Assembly: GCA_001464165.1 (NCBI GenBank) | Contig: LNEX01000520.1 | Span: 1-12,747 of the forward strand | Direction of reading: 5' to 3' | Length of the DNA: 12,747 nt | Source of the DNA: a bacterium Ga0077546 | GTDB taxonomy: Bacteria > Cyanobacteriota > Vampirovibrionia > Obscuribacterales > Obscuribacteraceae | Shown: positions 6,413 to 12,747 of the stretch, one piece after another | How the letters are laid out: every line of letters begins with the position of its first letter | Numbering within the stretch: position 1 is the stretch's first letter | Position numbers and translations under genes: made by a program | Notes under the pieces: generated by a model | The model's input: the letters and a program-made list of their open reading frames with translations, nothing else | The model's database searches: none | Told to the model about the DNA's origin: nothing

Positions 6413-7105
6413 CTAGTGCTCTTCAAAATTTAGAGCATTGACGATTTCATTTTCTCGGGCTGCAATCATTCCTGGTGGCCGACCAGGTTCTTTGTAAAGT
6501 ACCATCATCGGGCTGGCTTGATATGACTTACCCTGAGAATCAGTTGCAGTTCCGCTTGTTGCTGCTTCTTCGCGCACAAAGCGTTTACTAATCTCTTGAT
6601 TGAAGGAGTTCACGAATATTTCTTTGGCACCACCAGACGAGTTATCGTTTTGGCCAATGAGCACTGCCATGCTGGCTAAAGCACCAAATTCATTTTTAGA
6701 CTCGTCAAAGTTTACGGTGCCACCTTTGTATTTTTCTGCCAATTCTTTAACTAAGGCTCCAGCTAAAATCTTGCCTGCCTCAGCCGGGGGCTTCGAACTT
6801 GCTTCATTTAAGGTTTCAATTAATTCCTTGCCGTGATCTGTTTTGGATAACTCAGTGAGCCTGGCTTGAAAACGATCTTGTACTTCAGTATCAGGATTGA
6901 CTGCATTGTACTTGCCAGTTAATTGCTGAATATCAGCCTTAGTATCACCCAGGGTGAGGTTACCAAATTCTGGCAATTCTGCTTTCTCGGCAGTGCGGCC
7001 AATGGCCCTTAAGTCGGGTATTGAAGCTAACGAAAAAGTGCTCTCTGGGTTGAGTTCTTGAACAGATTCAGGTTTTGTTTCGGGTACGTGCTGTTCAAGT
7101 CTCAC
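6413..7105 (-). CDS. Unknown 230-aa soluble protein
   Basis: The start is GTG at 7105, with an excellent AAGGAG 8 nt upstream. The protein opens MRLEQHVPETKPESVQELNP, is hydrophilic throughout, and has no signal peptide, membrane span or Cys. Residues about 40-135 look helical (DTKADIQQLTGKYNAV, DRFQARLTELSKTDHGKELIETL, GKILAGALVKELAEKY). The central part (KNEFGALASMAVLIGQND, KEIFVNSFNQEISKRFV) is the most structured-looking. The end is SYQASPMMVLYKEPGRPPGM and a short helix. I do not recognise the family. The gene converges on the kinase fusion gene with only 21 nt between stop codons and no visible terminator, so the 3' ends of the two transcripts may overlap. A copy of the shared 20-bp element lies 41 nt before its start, the closest of the four. 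Confidence 0.8.
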   Translation of the reverse strand: MRLEQHVPETKPESVQELNPESTFSLASIPDLRAIGRTAEKAELPEFGNLTLGDTKADIQQLTGKYNAVNPDTEVQDRFQARLTELSKTDHGKELIETLNEASSKPPAEAGKILAGALVKELAEKYKGGTVNFDESKNEFGALASMAVLIGQNDNSSGGAKEIFVNSFNQEISKRFVREEAATSGTATDSQGKSYQASPMMVLYKEPGRPPGMIAARENEIVNALNFEEH

Positions 7106-7146
7106 TTTGAATTCTCCTTACTCATAAGTTCAAACTACCGGAATTT

Positions 7147-7166
7147 TTGTGTCGATTCCATATCTA
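7147..7166 (-). promoter_or_regulatory. Copy 4 of the four-copy 20-bp upstream element
   Basis: On the plus strand this reads TTGTGTCGATTCCATATCTA, the copy closest to the consensus of the four. It sits 41 nt before the GTG start of the 230-aa gene and downstream of the 46-aa ORF. The reverse complement, as read towards the gene, has the core GATATGGAANCGACACAA. Confidence 0.6.
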
Positions 7167-7209
7167 ATTGCTCTGATTTTCTTACGCTAGGCTACTTAGC
7201 GCAAGAAAA

Positions 7210-7350
7210 CTAGGCTTCGCTTTTGGCCTTCATATAGAGAGCAGTTTTGCTGGTTTTAGGCAGCCCCAAGTAGCCTAGCAGCATGACGGCAAGCGCTATA
7301 GTGAACTCGAAAATCTCGTTTTGAATTGACTGCCATTGCCCATGTGGCAT
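7210..7350 (-). CDS. Small single-span membrane protein, 46 aa (candidate)
   Basis: An ATG at 7350 opens a 46-codon frame ending in TAG at 7210-7212. The product has a polar N-terminus (MPHGQWQSIQNE), one hydrophobic helix (about residues 13-30, IFEFTIALAVMLLGYLGL) and a basic tail (PKTSKTALYMKAKSEA). This is a typical layout for a small inner-membrane protein with its C-terminus in the cytoplasm. It is not a shadow of another gene, as nothing is coded opposite it. Against it: no Shine-Dalgarno site is visible, and the ATG lies in a 6-bp stem (CCCATG/CATGGG, 7339-7353) that could hide it. TTG at 7359 is an alternative start. The family is unknown. Confidence 0.5.
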   Translation of the reverse strand: MPHGQWQSIQNEIFEFTIALAVMLLGYLGLPKTSKTALYMKAKSEA

Positions 7351-7647
7351 GGGTTTCAACGCCTAATAATAAATAATTGGAGAAGCAAAAACACGCCTAA
7401 CTAATTAGCATTTAAACCAGTCTAGAAAACAAAAGCTATCTTGCTGCTAATTCAATCGTCTAGTCTGACTCTATCTTTTCATTTCTCTTTATCAGGAACA
7501 AATCCACAGCAGCTACACAGCACTAGCTCCAAACCTAAGTCTAATCTGATTGGAGGTGCCAACACAGTTTTTAAGTGAACTGCAAGCCCACCACCGGTCA
7601 CTTTGCTAATCACCAATTATCAAACCCATCGAAATCCGCGCAAGACC
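7351..7647. other. Intergenic gap before the ClpC cluster
   Basis: About 300 nt lie between the divergent 46-aa ORF and the first gene of the ClpC cluster. They are AT-rich at 7360-7440 and hold a weak relative of the TetR-like palindrome (AAACCAGTCTAG, 7414-7425). A GGAGGTG at 7552-7558 looks like a ribosome-binding site, but no convincing frame follows it. No clear promoter pair is seen, although the cluster's promoter should be here. Confidence 0.35.
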
Positions 7648-8043
7648 ATGACTCATTTCAATTCCGATTTCAACCCCAGCACAGATCACAGCTCAGATTC
7701 TAGTTCTGCCTCAGGTTCCAACTCCGGAGCGACTTCCAATCTTCAGCCCAATGAGCTGCTTCAGTATGTCGACGTGCCCACACCGCAAGAACTTCTTGAG
7801 AGACGGCAGACAGCGGCACGCCTGGGAAAACAAATTCACTTCCTGCAACATTGTCTGAAGCAAATTCAAACGACCTACGGCAAAGGTGGCACAGCCTGGG
7901 TTTACTTCGACAGCACCAGTATCACCCTGAGCGAAAAGCAAGTCGATGAAGTCATCGACGCCCTCGCCGAGCGGAACTGGAAGGCCACCCGCGTCAAGAG
8001 AAACAGCCTCGCTGACCGAATCGAAGTCACCGCTCTGAAGTAA
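7648..8043 (+). CDS. Unknown 131-aa protein at the head of the ClpC cluster
   Basis: From the ATG at 7648, residues 1-33 are a Ser/Asn/Asp-rich, probably disordered tail (the run SSDSSSASGSNSGATS is typical). The rest looks like a small folded domain: helix PTPQELLERRQTAARLGKQI and more (about 43-77), strand AWVYFDSTSITL (about 82-93), helix KQVDEVIDALAERN (about 96-109) and strand DRIEVTAL at the end. There is no membrane span or Cys. A TTG at 7603 would add 15 residues without a ribosome-binding site. The stop codon is 7 nt before the ClpC start, so the two are very likely co-transcribed. Its size and position would suit an adaptor or regulator of the ATPase, but no known adaptor family (ClpS, MecA, McsB) is recognised. 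The role is inference. Confidence 0.75.
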   Translation: MTHFNSDFNPSTDHSSDSSSASGSNSGATSNLQPNELLQYVDVPTPQELLERRQTAARLGKQIHFLQHCLKQIQTTYGKGGTAWVYFDSTSITLSEKQVDEVIDALAERNWKATRVKRNSLADRIEVTALK

Positions 8044-8050
8044 AACTACC

Positions 8051-10561
8051 ATGGACCAAAATCTCACGGCTAATTTCGACGATGCAGCCGCGACTGCTGT
8101 TTGGAACGCTCAGCTTCAAGCTATCGAGCACAAAAAGCAGTTTGTCGGCACAGAATATATTCTCCTGGGTATCCTCATGACACCCGACGGTCCAGGCCAC
8201 AAGGTGCTGACCAACGCCGGTGCAAAGTTGCACTTGCTGCTCGATGACATTAACCAGCTCAATCGCTCTCGGCCCTCTGGGCAATCGACAGTGACCGAGC
8301 CCACCCCCTCTTCGTCCCCGCAAGCTTATCTGCCATACGACAACGAAGTGAAGCTAGCCTTTAATCAAGCTCGTGATCTGGCCAAGAGAGCAAACCTGCC
8401 TGCAGTAAACACCACACACCTGCTACTTGCTGTTATTAGCAAGACAAATTCGAGTGCTTGTGTGCTTCTGCGCCGCTGTCATGTTAACCCCAGGGTGGTT
8501 CAAGATACTGCCAGATCTTCGACTTTGCCAGCCAAGCCCAATGAGCCGAATAGGCCCAACAAGCCGCCTCAAGCGGTAGCAAGTGGTGCAAAAGCTGCAG
8601 CAAACCAAGAATCTGAATCAGGAACGCCAAAGTCTCTCACTGACTTCGGTCGCTCCCTCACTGACCTGGCAGCGCAAAACAAACTAGACCCAGCTATTGG
8701 GCGTGAAGCTGAGATAACCAGGCTGATTCAGATTCTGGCAAGGCGGCGCAAGAACAATCCAGTGCTCATCGGTGAGCCTGGCGTAGGTAAGACAGCAATT
8801 GTCGAAGGCCTGGCTCAGCTTATTGTCTCTGGGAACGTGCCCGATGTTCTTCTGGGCAAACAGGTCTTCGAACTGAGCATGGGAAGCCTCATTGCCGGTA
8901 CCAAGTATCGAGGCGAATTTGAGGAGCGCCTAAAAACAGTGATGGCTGAGTGCAAAAGACTTGGCAACATCATCTTGTTCATTGACGAAATTCACACCCT
9001 CGTTGGTGCTGGTGCGGCCGGTGGTGCGGCTGATGCAGCCAACATCTTCAAACCGGCTCTGGCTCGCGGTGAGCTTCGCTGTATCGGCGCCACCACCATT
9101 GATGAACACCGCAAGCATATCGAGAAAGATAAGGCTCTTGAGCGTCGGCTGCAACCGATTCTGGTCAAGCCGCCATCTCTCGACGAAACCATTGCCATTC
9201 TTAAAGGGCTGCGTCCAAAATACGAAGCGCACCACCAGCGTGAAATCAGTGACGAAGCGCTGGTAGCAGCGGCGACCCTTTCTAATCGCTACATCAGCGA
9301 CCGTCATCTGCCCGACAAGGCTATCGACCTGATGGATGAAGCCAGCTCCCGCCTGCGCTCGACCAAGAAAGTCAGCGTGGCTTTCAAGGAATTGATGCAG
9401 GTAAAGCAGGCGAAAATGGCGGCGGTGGCAGCACAAGACTTCGAGCTTGCAGCAACACTGAAGAGCCAGGAAGACTCGATTCGAGCTTCACTCAGCGACG
9501 CAGAGAAGGCAGCGGGTTTAGTGGGTGCCGAAGAAGTAGCCCTCGTGGTCAGCGCTTGGACTGGCGTTCCTCTGACGCAACTGCAGCAAGACGACCTAAC
9601 TCGTCTCATCAACCTGGAAGATGCGCTGCACCAAAGGGTGATTGGCCAGCACGAAGCCGTAACAAAGTTGGCTCGGGCCGTGCGTCGAGCTCGCGCTGGT
9701 TTGAGAGACCCCAAGCGGCCAGTTGGCAGCTTTCTCTTTCTTGGACCAACCGGTGTTGGCAAGACAGAGTTGGTCAAAGCTCTCACTGCTGTTTACTTCA
9801 ATGATGCCGATGCTCTGATTCGCTTTGACATGTCGGAATACATGGAGTCACACTCGGTCTCCAGGCTGATTGGCGCTCCTCCTGGCTATGTCGGTTTCGG
9901 CGACGGCGGGCTGTTGACTGAAGCTGTGCGTCGTCGGCCCTTTTCGCTGGTGCTCTTCGACGAGGTTGAAAAAGCTCACCCAGACGTTTTCAATCTCTTG
10001 CTGCAACTGCTCGAGGATGGTCGCCTCACTGACTCACAAGGTCGAACAGTCGACTTCCGCAACACTATCATTGTGATGACTAGTAACCTCGGTGCCGGCG
10101 CTATCAGCAAAGGTAACGGTGGTGGCTTGGGCTTCGAATTTGGTGACCCGCTTGAAATCGAAGCCACCAAGCATGGTCGAATCAAAGACAAGGTTGCCGA
10201 GGCTGCTAAGGCCTATTTTCGCCCTGAGTTTCTCAATCGAATCGACGAGCAAGTTGTTTTCTCTCAGCTTACCAAAGCAGAGGTTAAGCAAATTGCTGGC
10301 CTTATGATTACTGAAGTGAATAAGCTACTTCAGGACAAGCACCAAATCACTGTCGAGCTCACCGAAGCCGCGGTCGATCTGCTCGTTGCTGTTGGTTATG
10401 ACCCTGTATACGGTGCCCGCCCCCTCAGGCGTAAAATCCAACAGCTGCTAGAAGACCAGCTGACAGAATCGATTCTGTCTTCCCAGTTTAAGCCTGGCGA
10501 TAAAGTGAAAGTTGAAGTTGATCCCACAACCAAGCAACTCTGCTTCAAGTCAGTCGCATAG
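8051..10561 (+). CDS. clpC: ClpC-type AAA+ protein unfoldase
   Basis: Clp/Hsp100 ATPases unfold proteins and thread them into ClpP. This 836-aa protein has the full layout. The Clp_N double repeat spans about 1-150 ([23 protein letters not shown]). A Pro/Lys/Asn-rich linker of about 45 residues follows. D1 has Walker A GEPGVGKT (241-248), Walker B ILFIDE (308-313), pore loop KYRG (285-288) and Arg finger pair R365/R366. A short UVR-like middle segment lies at about 441-480 ([20 protein letters not shown]). D2 has Walker A GPTGVGKT (565-572), Walker B LVLFDE (633-638), pore GYVG (612-615) and sensor-2 GARPLRR (788-794). GGLGFEF (691-697) fits the ClpP-docking loop of cyanobacterial-type ClpC, so it should be ClpP-dependent rather than a ClpB disaggregase, and the long ClpB coiled coil is absent. 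No clpP is in view. The start is 7 nt after the preceding stop and lacks a clear ribosome-binding site, suggesting coupled translation. The long linker and unusual neighbours suggest a specialised paralogue. Confidence 0.93.
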   Translation: MDQNLTANFDDAAATAVWNAQLQAIEHKKQFVGTEYILLGILMTPDGPGHKVLTNAGAKLHLLLDDINQLNRSRPSGQSTVTEPTPSSSPQAYLPYDNEVKLAFNQARDLAKRANLPAVNTTHLLLAVISKTNSSACVLLRRCHVNPRVVQDTARSSTLPAKPNEPNRPNKPPQAVASGAKAAANQESESGTPKSLTDFGRSLTDLAAQNKLDPAIGREAEITRLIQILARRRKNNPVLIGEPGVGKTAIVEGLAQLIVSGNVPDVLLGKQVFELSMGSLIAGTKYRGEFEERLKTVMAECKRLGNIILFIDEIHTLVGAGAAGGAADAANIFKPALARGELRCIGATTIDEHRKHIEKDKALERRLQPILVKPPSLDETIAILKGLRPKYEAHHQREISDEALVAAATLSNRYISDRHLPDKAIDLMDEASSRLRSTKKVSVAFKELMQVKQAKMAAVAAQDFELAATLKSQEDSIRASLSDAEKAAGLVGAEEVALVVSAWTGVPLTQLQQDDLTRLINLEDALHQRVIGQHEAVTKLARAVRRARAGLRDPKRPVGSFLFLGPTGVGKTELVKALTAVYFNDADALIRFDMSEYMESHSVSRLIGAPPGYVGFGDGGLLTEAVRRRPFSLVLFDEVEKAHPDVFNLLLQLLEDGRLTDSQGRTVDFRNTIIVMTSNLGAGAISKGNGGGLGFEFGDPLEIEATKHGRIKDKVAEAAKAYFRPEFLNRIDEQVVFSQLTKAEVKQIAGLMITEVNKLLQDKHQITVELTEAAVDLLVAVGYDPVYGARPLRRKIQQLLEDQLTESILSSQFKPGDKVKVEVDPTTKQLCFKSVA

Positions 10562-10604
10562 GCATCGCTAGTCACTAGCTTCTTTCAAGGCCTTCTTTTC
10601 ATTG

Positions 10605-10640
10605 CCGAATGGTAACTCTGCCAACAGTTTTACCATTCGG
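10605..10640 (+). other. Intercistronic hairpin after clpC
   Basis: CCGAATGGTAA (10605-10615) is perfectly complementary to TTACCATTCGG (10630-10640), giving an 11-bp stem with a 14-nt loop. It is followed by A-rich rather than T-rich sequence on the plus strand, and no T-run follows on the minus strand, so it is not a standard terminator. It lies between clpC and the next co-oriented gene and could be a 3'-end stabiliser or processing site that sets different expression of the two halves of the cluster. Confidence 0.6.
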
Positions 10641-10667
10641 TCTTCAACAAAAAAAAACAGCAATCGA

Positions 10668-11339
10668 ATGACAAAGGAACAACTCAATCTTCAGAGCTTG
10701 GCTGAGCAAGCTGCTAAAAGAGACATGATCGCCATGGCCGCCCAGGGTATGATCGATTGGCAAGAGCAGCGTTATCTCTATTCAACTCGGCTCTGGAATC
10801 GCTGGCAGCGTGGCGTGCCCAGGCAGGCACTCTATGACCTGATGCCCAAAGCATACATGCGCTTTCCTGAAGGAACGCGCTCTGCTGGTATCTTTGACGG
10901 GTGCTGGCTCAATGAAATCGCTGAACTTGTTTTCTCAACTGCAGCACTGGAATTTATCCTACGGCACTCCTACAACCGCTATTTATTCTGGCAACATGTT
11001 AGCTCGGCGCTTAGCAATGCTGAGCAAGTCAAGCTTCCAATTTCAATTGAGCAAGCAAGAAGAAACATTCTTACCAGCGCCACCCCATTTGGTAAGGCAA
11101 CCACGGTATATAGCGTTGTTCAGTCGAACAAGCTAAAGCATACCATTGCAAAATGGGGTGGCACTTTCGACATTGAAAAGCTTGATCTGACCTATGGTTT
11201 CTTCTTAATCTCAGCGGGGCTCATCCTGCAAACGGAAGAACATTACGATGCAGATGTGCCCAAACTGGTGCTAAATCCAATGTGGGCAGAATTCGTAGCC
11301 TCACTTCAAGCCAAACCTGCAAATACAGAGCAAAAATAA
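10668..11339 (+). CDS. Unknown 223-aa protein, third gene of the ClpC cluster
   Basis: The ATG at 10668 gives MTKEQLNLQSLAEQAAKRD. A TTG at 10602 would extend the frame through the preceding hairpin and is less likely; neither start has a clear ribosome-binding site. The N-terminal part is aromatic-rich (IDWQEQRYLYSTRLWNRWQ, about residues 29-47), followed by helical stretches (EIAELVFSTAALEFILRH; NRYLFWQHVSSAL). A hydrophobic segment (YGFFLISAGLILQ, about 178-190) is too short and isolated for a confident membrane span. There is no Cys and no catalytic motif that I recognise. The stop overlaps the next gene's start as TAATG. Co-orientation with clpC and coupling to the following gene suggest a partner or substrate of the unfoldase. 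Confidence 0.8.
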   Translation: MTKEQLNLQSLAEQAAKRDMIAMAAQGMIDWQEQRYLYSTRLWNRWQRGVPRQALYDLMPKAYMRFPEGTRSAGIFDGCWLNEIAELVFSTAALEFILRHSYNRYLFWQHVSSALSNAEQVKLPISIEQARRNILTSATPFGKATTVYSVVQSNKLKHTIAKWGGTFDIEKLDLTYGFFLISAGLILQTEEHYDADVPKLVLNPMWAEFVASLQAKPANTEQK

Positions 11340-12055
11340 TGACTAACAAAGAAAACACCGCAAAGGAAAAAACCACAAAGGTCAAAGACTACCCTGGCAC
11401 CGGCTGCCCCATCTGTTGGACGCGCAAGAACTTGAATGAGTGCATCGGCTCACAGTATCTCACTGTGCAAGAACTAACTCATATGGTTTCGCACTGGAGA
11501 ACCCAAATAAGCGAAAGCGGCTTTGGTGGAGCTGAGCTTTTCAACCAGATGCACCTCGTTCTTGAGGCTAGCTACAGCTACTTTGAAAACTTCAGCAATT
11601 GGCGTCTGGCGCATGAGCGAGCGGAACTGTTCAACTTTATCGCCGAGGACAAATCTTTCCGGAGCATCGAGGCCTACAGATCGCTTGTGCTTGCAGAAGC
11701 CCGTCAATTTGAATGGGTCGGCCTTGCCCTGAAGAAGATTGAAGAGCTCTACCAGCAACTTGAAGCCGCTCGCAGTGTAGCTTTAGGAGCGGGAGCAAAC
11801 TCAGCAGACGCAAAAGAAGCTGAACAGTTTGCTCAACTGACAGCGGCGTTGGCGATTGCCCGTCAAAGTTTTGACACCACTGCAGAAGCCCGACAGCGCT
11901 ATGCCGAGAAAGCTAGCGCCTATGCTGCTAATCGCAAAGCTCAAGCGCAAGCTAAGGCTAAAGCGAGTGCTGCGCCCAAGGCAGATTCAACAAGGCCCGA
12001 GCCAGACGCTCCTGCACCGCAAAATAAGGGTTGCGGTTGCGGCGGCAAAAAGTGA
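11339..12055 (+). CDS. Unknown 238-aa Ala-rich helical protein with Cys motifs at both ends
   Basis: The start ATG at 11339 overlaps the previous stop (TAATG), so translation is probably coupled; an ATG at 11282 would run 57 nt inside the upstream gene and is rejected. After a Lys-rich start, GCPICW (residues 22-27) gives C23 and C26 in CxxC spacing, with C35 close by. Residues 60-148 look like a helical domain with many aromatics (YFENFSNWRLAHERAELF). Residues 150-212 are Ala/Gln/Lys-rich and probably coiled coil. A Pro/Ala linker then leads to a terminal GCGCGGKK (C232, C234). The five Cys are confined to the two ends, which suggests metal binding or redox chemistry, perhaps bringing the termini together. 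No family is recognised. It is the last gene of the cluster, and a terminator follows 58 nt later. Confidence 0.82.
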   Translation: MTNKENTAKEKTTKVKDYPGTGCPICWTRKNLNECIGSQYLTVQELTHMVSHWRTQISESGFGGAELFNQMHLVLEASYSYFENFSNWRLAHERAELFNFIAEDKSFRSIEAYRSLVLAEARQFEWVGLALKKIEELYQQLEAARSVALGAGANSADAKEAEQFAQLTAALAIARQSFDTTAEARQRYAEKASAYAANRKAQAQAKAKASAAPKADSTRPEPDAPAPQNKGCGCGGKK

Positions 12056-12113
12056 CACTAGGCGAGTTCATCTAGCCTCGTAGCACTATTCGTCAGATTT
12101 ACTGACAAACTTG

Positions 12114-12157
12114 AGCTTCGTGCCAGCTGGTCTAAACCGGCGGCACGAAGCTTTTTA
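12114..12157 (+). terminator. Rho-independent terminator of the ClpC cluster
   Basis: AGCTTCGTGCC (12114-12124) pairs with GGCACGAAGCT, followed by TTTT. Inside it GCTGG and CCGGC extend the stem with one G-U pair, leaving a loop TCTAAA. It starts 58 nt after the last stop codon of the cluster. Confidence 0.85.
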
Positions 12158-12203
12158 ACATGCTGGCTATTTTTACTTTCTTTTTTCTTTTTGAATCATT
12201 ATA

Positions 12204-12260
12204 CGACCAGTCTACTAAAGAAGGCTTCAATAACACAATCTAAATCGACCGGTCTACTAG
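12204..12260. promoter_or_regulatory. Pair of TetR-like palindromes spaced 42 bp
   Basis: GACCAGTCTACTAA at 12205-12218 is identical to the site at 1721-1734. GACCGGTCTACTAG at 12247-12260 carries a perfect 8-bp palindrome (GACCGGTC). The 42-bp offset is about four helical turns, so both sites face the same side of the DNA. They lie between two terminators, with no protein-coding gene directly downstream on the plus strand. The regulator type is inferred from the palindrome form. Confidence 0.5.
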
Positions 12261-12274
12261 TTATGTAGAAAATA

Positions 12275-12316
12275 GGAAAAGTTGGGGCTTGCAGCTCCAA
12301 CTTTTCCATTTTTTCT
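12275..12316. terminator. Strong, probably bidirectional terminator hairpin
   Basis: GGAAAAGTTGGGGC (12275-12288) and GCTCCAACTTTTCC (12294-12307) form a 14-bp stem with one G-U pair and loop TTGCA. On the plus strand ATTTTTTCT follows. On the minus strand TATTTTCTAC follows, so it can also end the transcript of the 112-aa gene whose stop codon lies 15 nt before the hairpin. The ClpC cluster already has its own terminator about 120 nt earlier. Confidence 0.85.
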
Positions 12317-12329
12317 AGTGCAACTGGAT

Positions 12330-12668
12330 CTATATTTTGCCGAAGCCACGAGATCGAGATGAACCGTTTCCCTCGGTTTGCACCTTGGGTTTATCTTTGG
12401 GCGTCTCCTTAGGTTTGTCCGTGGTTTGATTCTTGCTGTTATCAGCAGCTTGGCCACTCGTCTTGCGCTTCTTGCGATACTGCACGAGCAGGGCAAGCAC
12501 GGCCGCAGTAGCAAATGTCGATTTCTCGATCTGCATTTCTTGTGACCTAGGAGCCTGACGTGCCTCAGCAATGGCATTGCCAACGGGCACACCAAGAATG
12601 ACGCCGAATGAAAGAGCCACTAGAACATTCTGGATGTGCCTTGAGACTTGTGAAAAATGATGATTCAT
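12330..12668 (-). CDS. Small envelope protein with N-terminal signal/anchor and Lys-rich tail (unknown)
   Basis: This 112-aa protein starts at ATG 12668, without a clear ribosome-binding site. Residues about 14-34 (NVLVALSFGVILGVPVGNAIA) form a hydrophobic signal or anchor, and NAIAEA could be a cleavage site. A second short hydrophobic stretch (TFATAAVLALLVQY, 51-64) is followed by a strongly basic patch (RKKRKT, 65-70), which fits a second span with a cytoplasmic tail. Residues 70-112 are Lys/Pro/Asp/Asn-rich and probably disordered, ending SRSRGFGKI. A longer-looking frame at 12257-12595 in another register is Arg-rich, crosses the terminator and is a shadow. Function is unknown. The 79 nt upstream to the window edge hold no copy of the shared 20-bp element. 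Confidence 0.72.
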   Translation of the reverse strand: MNHHFSQVSRHIQNVLVALSFGVILGVPVGNAIAEARQAPRSQEMQIEKSTFATAAVLALLVQYRKKRKTSGQAADNSKNQTTDKPKETPKDKPKVQTEGNGSSRSRGFGKI

Positions 12669-12747
12669 AGGTAGCTAGGGGGAGTGAGAGTGTTCAAGGG
12701 CAAGAGACTTTCGTCACTAGCCCTTTGGTGGACGTTCTGAGGCGCTT

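Noticed and set aside
238..7279. 12-mer GCTAGGCTACTT at 238-249 and 7186-7197, with its complement at 7268-7279
   Set aside because: Several 12-mer matches are expected by chance in a window of this size when both strands count, and one copy lies inside the 46-aa ORF.
10567..10579. GCTAGTCACTAGC palindrome right after the clpC stop codon
   Set aside because: A 5-bp stem followed by TTCTTT is too weak to call a terminator, and co-oriented genes continue beyond it.
12257..12595. 112-codon minus-strand frame in another register
   Set aside because: It is Arg/Pro-rich, runs through the strong terminator hairpin and overlaps the 112-aa envelope protein frame, which has credible membrane segments.
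12697..12734. AAGGGC/GCCCTT inverted repeat near the right edge
   Set aside because: The stem is only six pairs with a long loop and no T-run; nothing else supports a terminator or operator.

Overview
The window reads as chromosomal DNA from a bacterium of roughly balanced base composition. The best phylogenetic clue is a two-ring Clp ATPase whose ClpP-docking loop has the GGLGFEF form I associate with cyanobacterial ClpC. Together with several small acidic proteins of no recognised family, this makes me think of the non-photosynthetic relatives of Cyanobacteria (Vampirovibrionia/Melainabacteria, for example Obscuribacterales). That placement is inference from memory, not a database result. 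I see no tRNA, rRNA, CRISPR array, transposase, phage gene or integration site.

Layout, left to right. (1) 1-111, minus strand: the start of a gene that runs off the left edge. (2) 574-1642, plus strand: a tightly coupled three-gene operon (71-aa acidic protein, 128-aa membrane protein, Nudix hydrolase) whose genes overlap by ATGA, with a candidate promoter before it and a UUCG-capped terminator after it. (3) 1821-3628, minus strand: folC (dihydrofolate/folylpolyglutamate synthase) followed by a 111-aa protein of unknown function. (4) 4178-6391, plus strand: a soluble histidine kinase joined in one reading frame to a MocR-type aminotransferase-fold domain. (5) 6413-7350, minus strand: an unknown 230-aa protein and a 46-aa single-span membrane ORF. 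(6) 7648-12055, plus strand: a four-gene cluster built around a ClpC-type unfoldase, with an unknown protein before it and two after it, closed by a terminator. (7) 12330-12668, minus strand: a small envelope protein, with a second, probably bidirectional, terminator between it and the cluster.

The two most notable items are these. First, the kinase-aminotransferase fusion couples two-component signalling to a fold that normally binds pyridoxal phosphate or amino acids. It keeps the Schiff-base lysine, but the serines that usually hold the cofactor phosphate appear to be replaced. Second, a 20-bp element occurs four times, always in the same orientation and always upstream of a minus-strand gene (before the genes starting at 111, 2156, 3628 and 7105), which suggests a shared regulatory site.

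How genes may work together: the ClpC cluster probably makes an unfoldase plus dedicated partners such as adaptors or substrates, but the partners' roles are unknown. The Nudix operon places a hydrolase beside a small membrane protein. No response regulator lies next to the kinase, so its output is not visible here. A separate set of TetR-like palindromes (GACCAGTCTACTAA and a variant) lies in the gaps at 1719-1734 and 12204-12260, near terminators rather than in front of recognisable genes.
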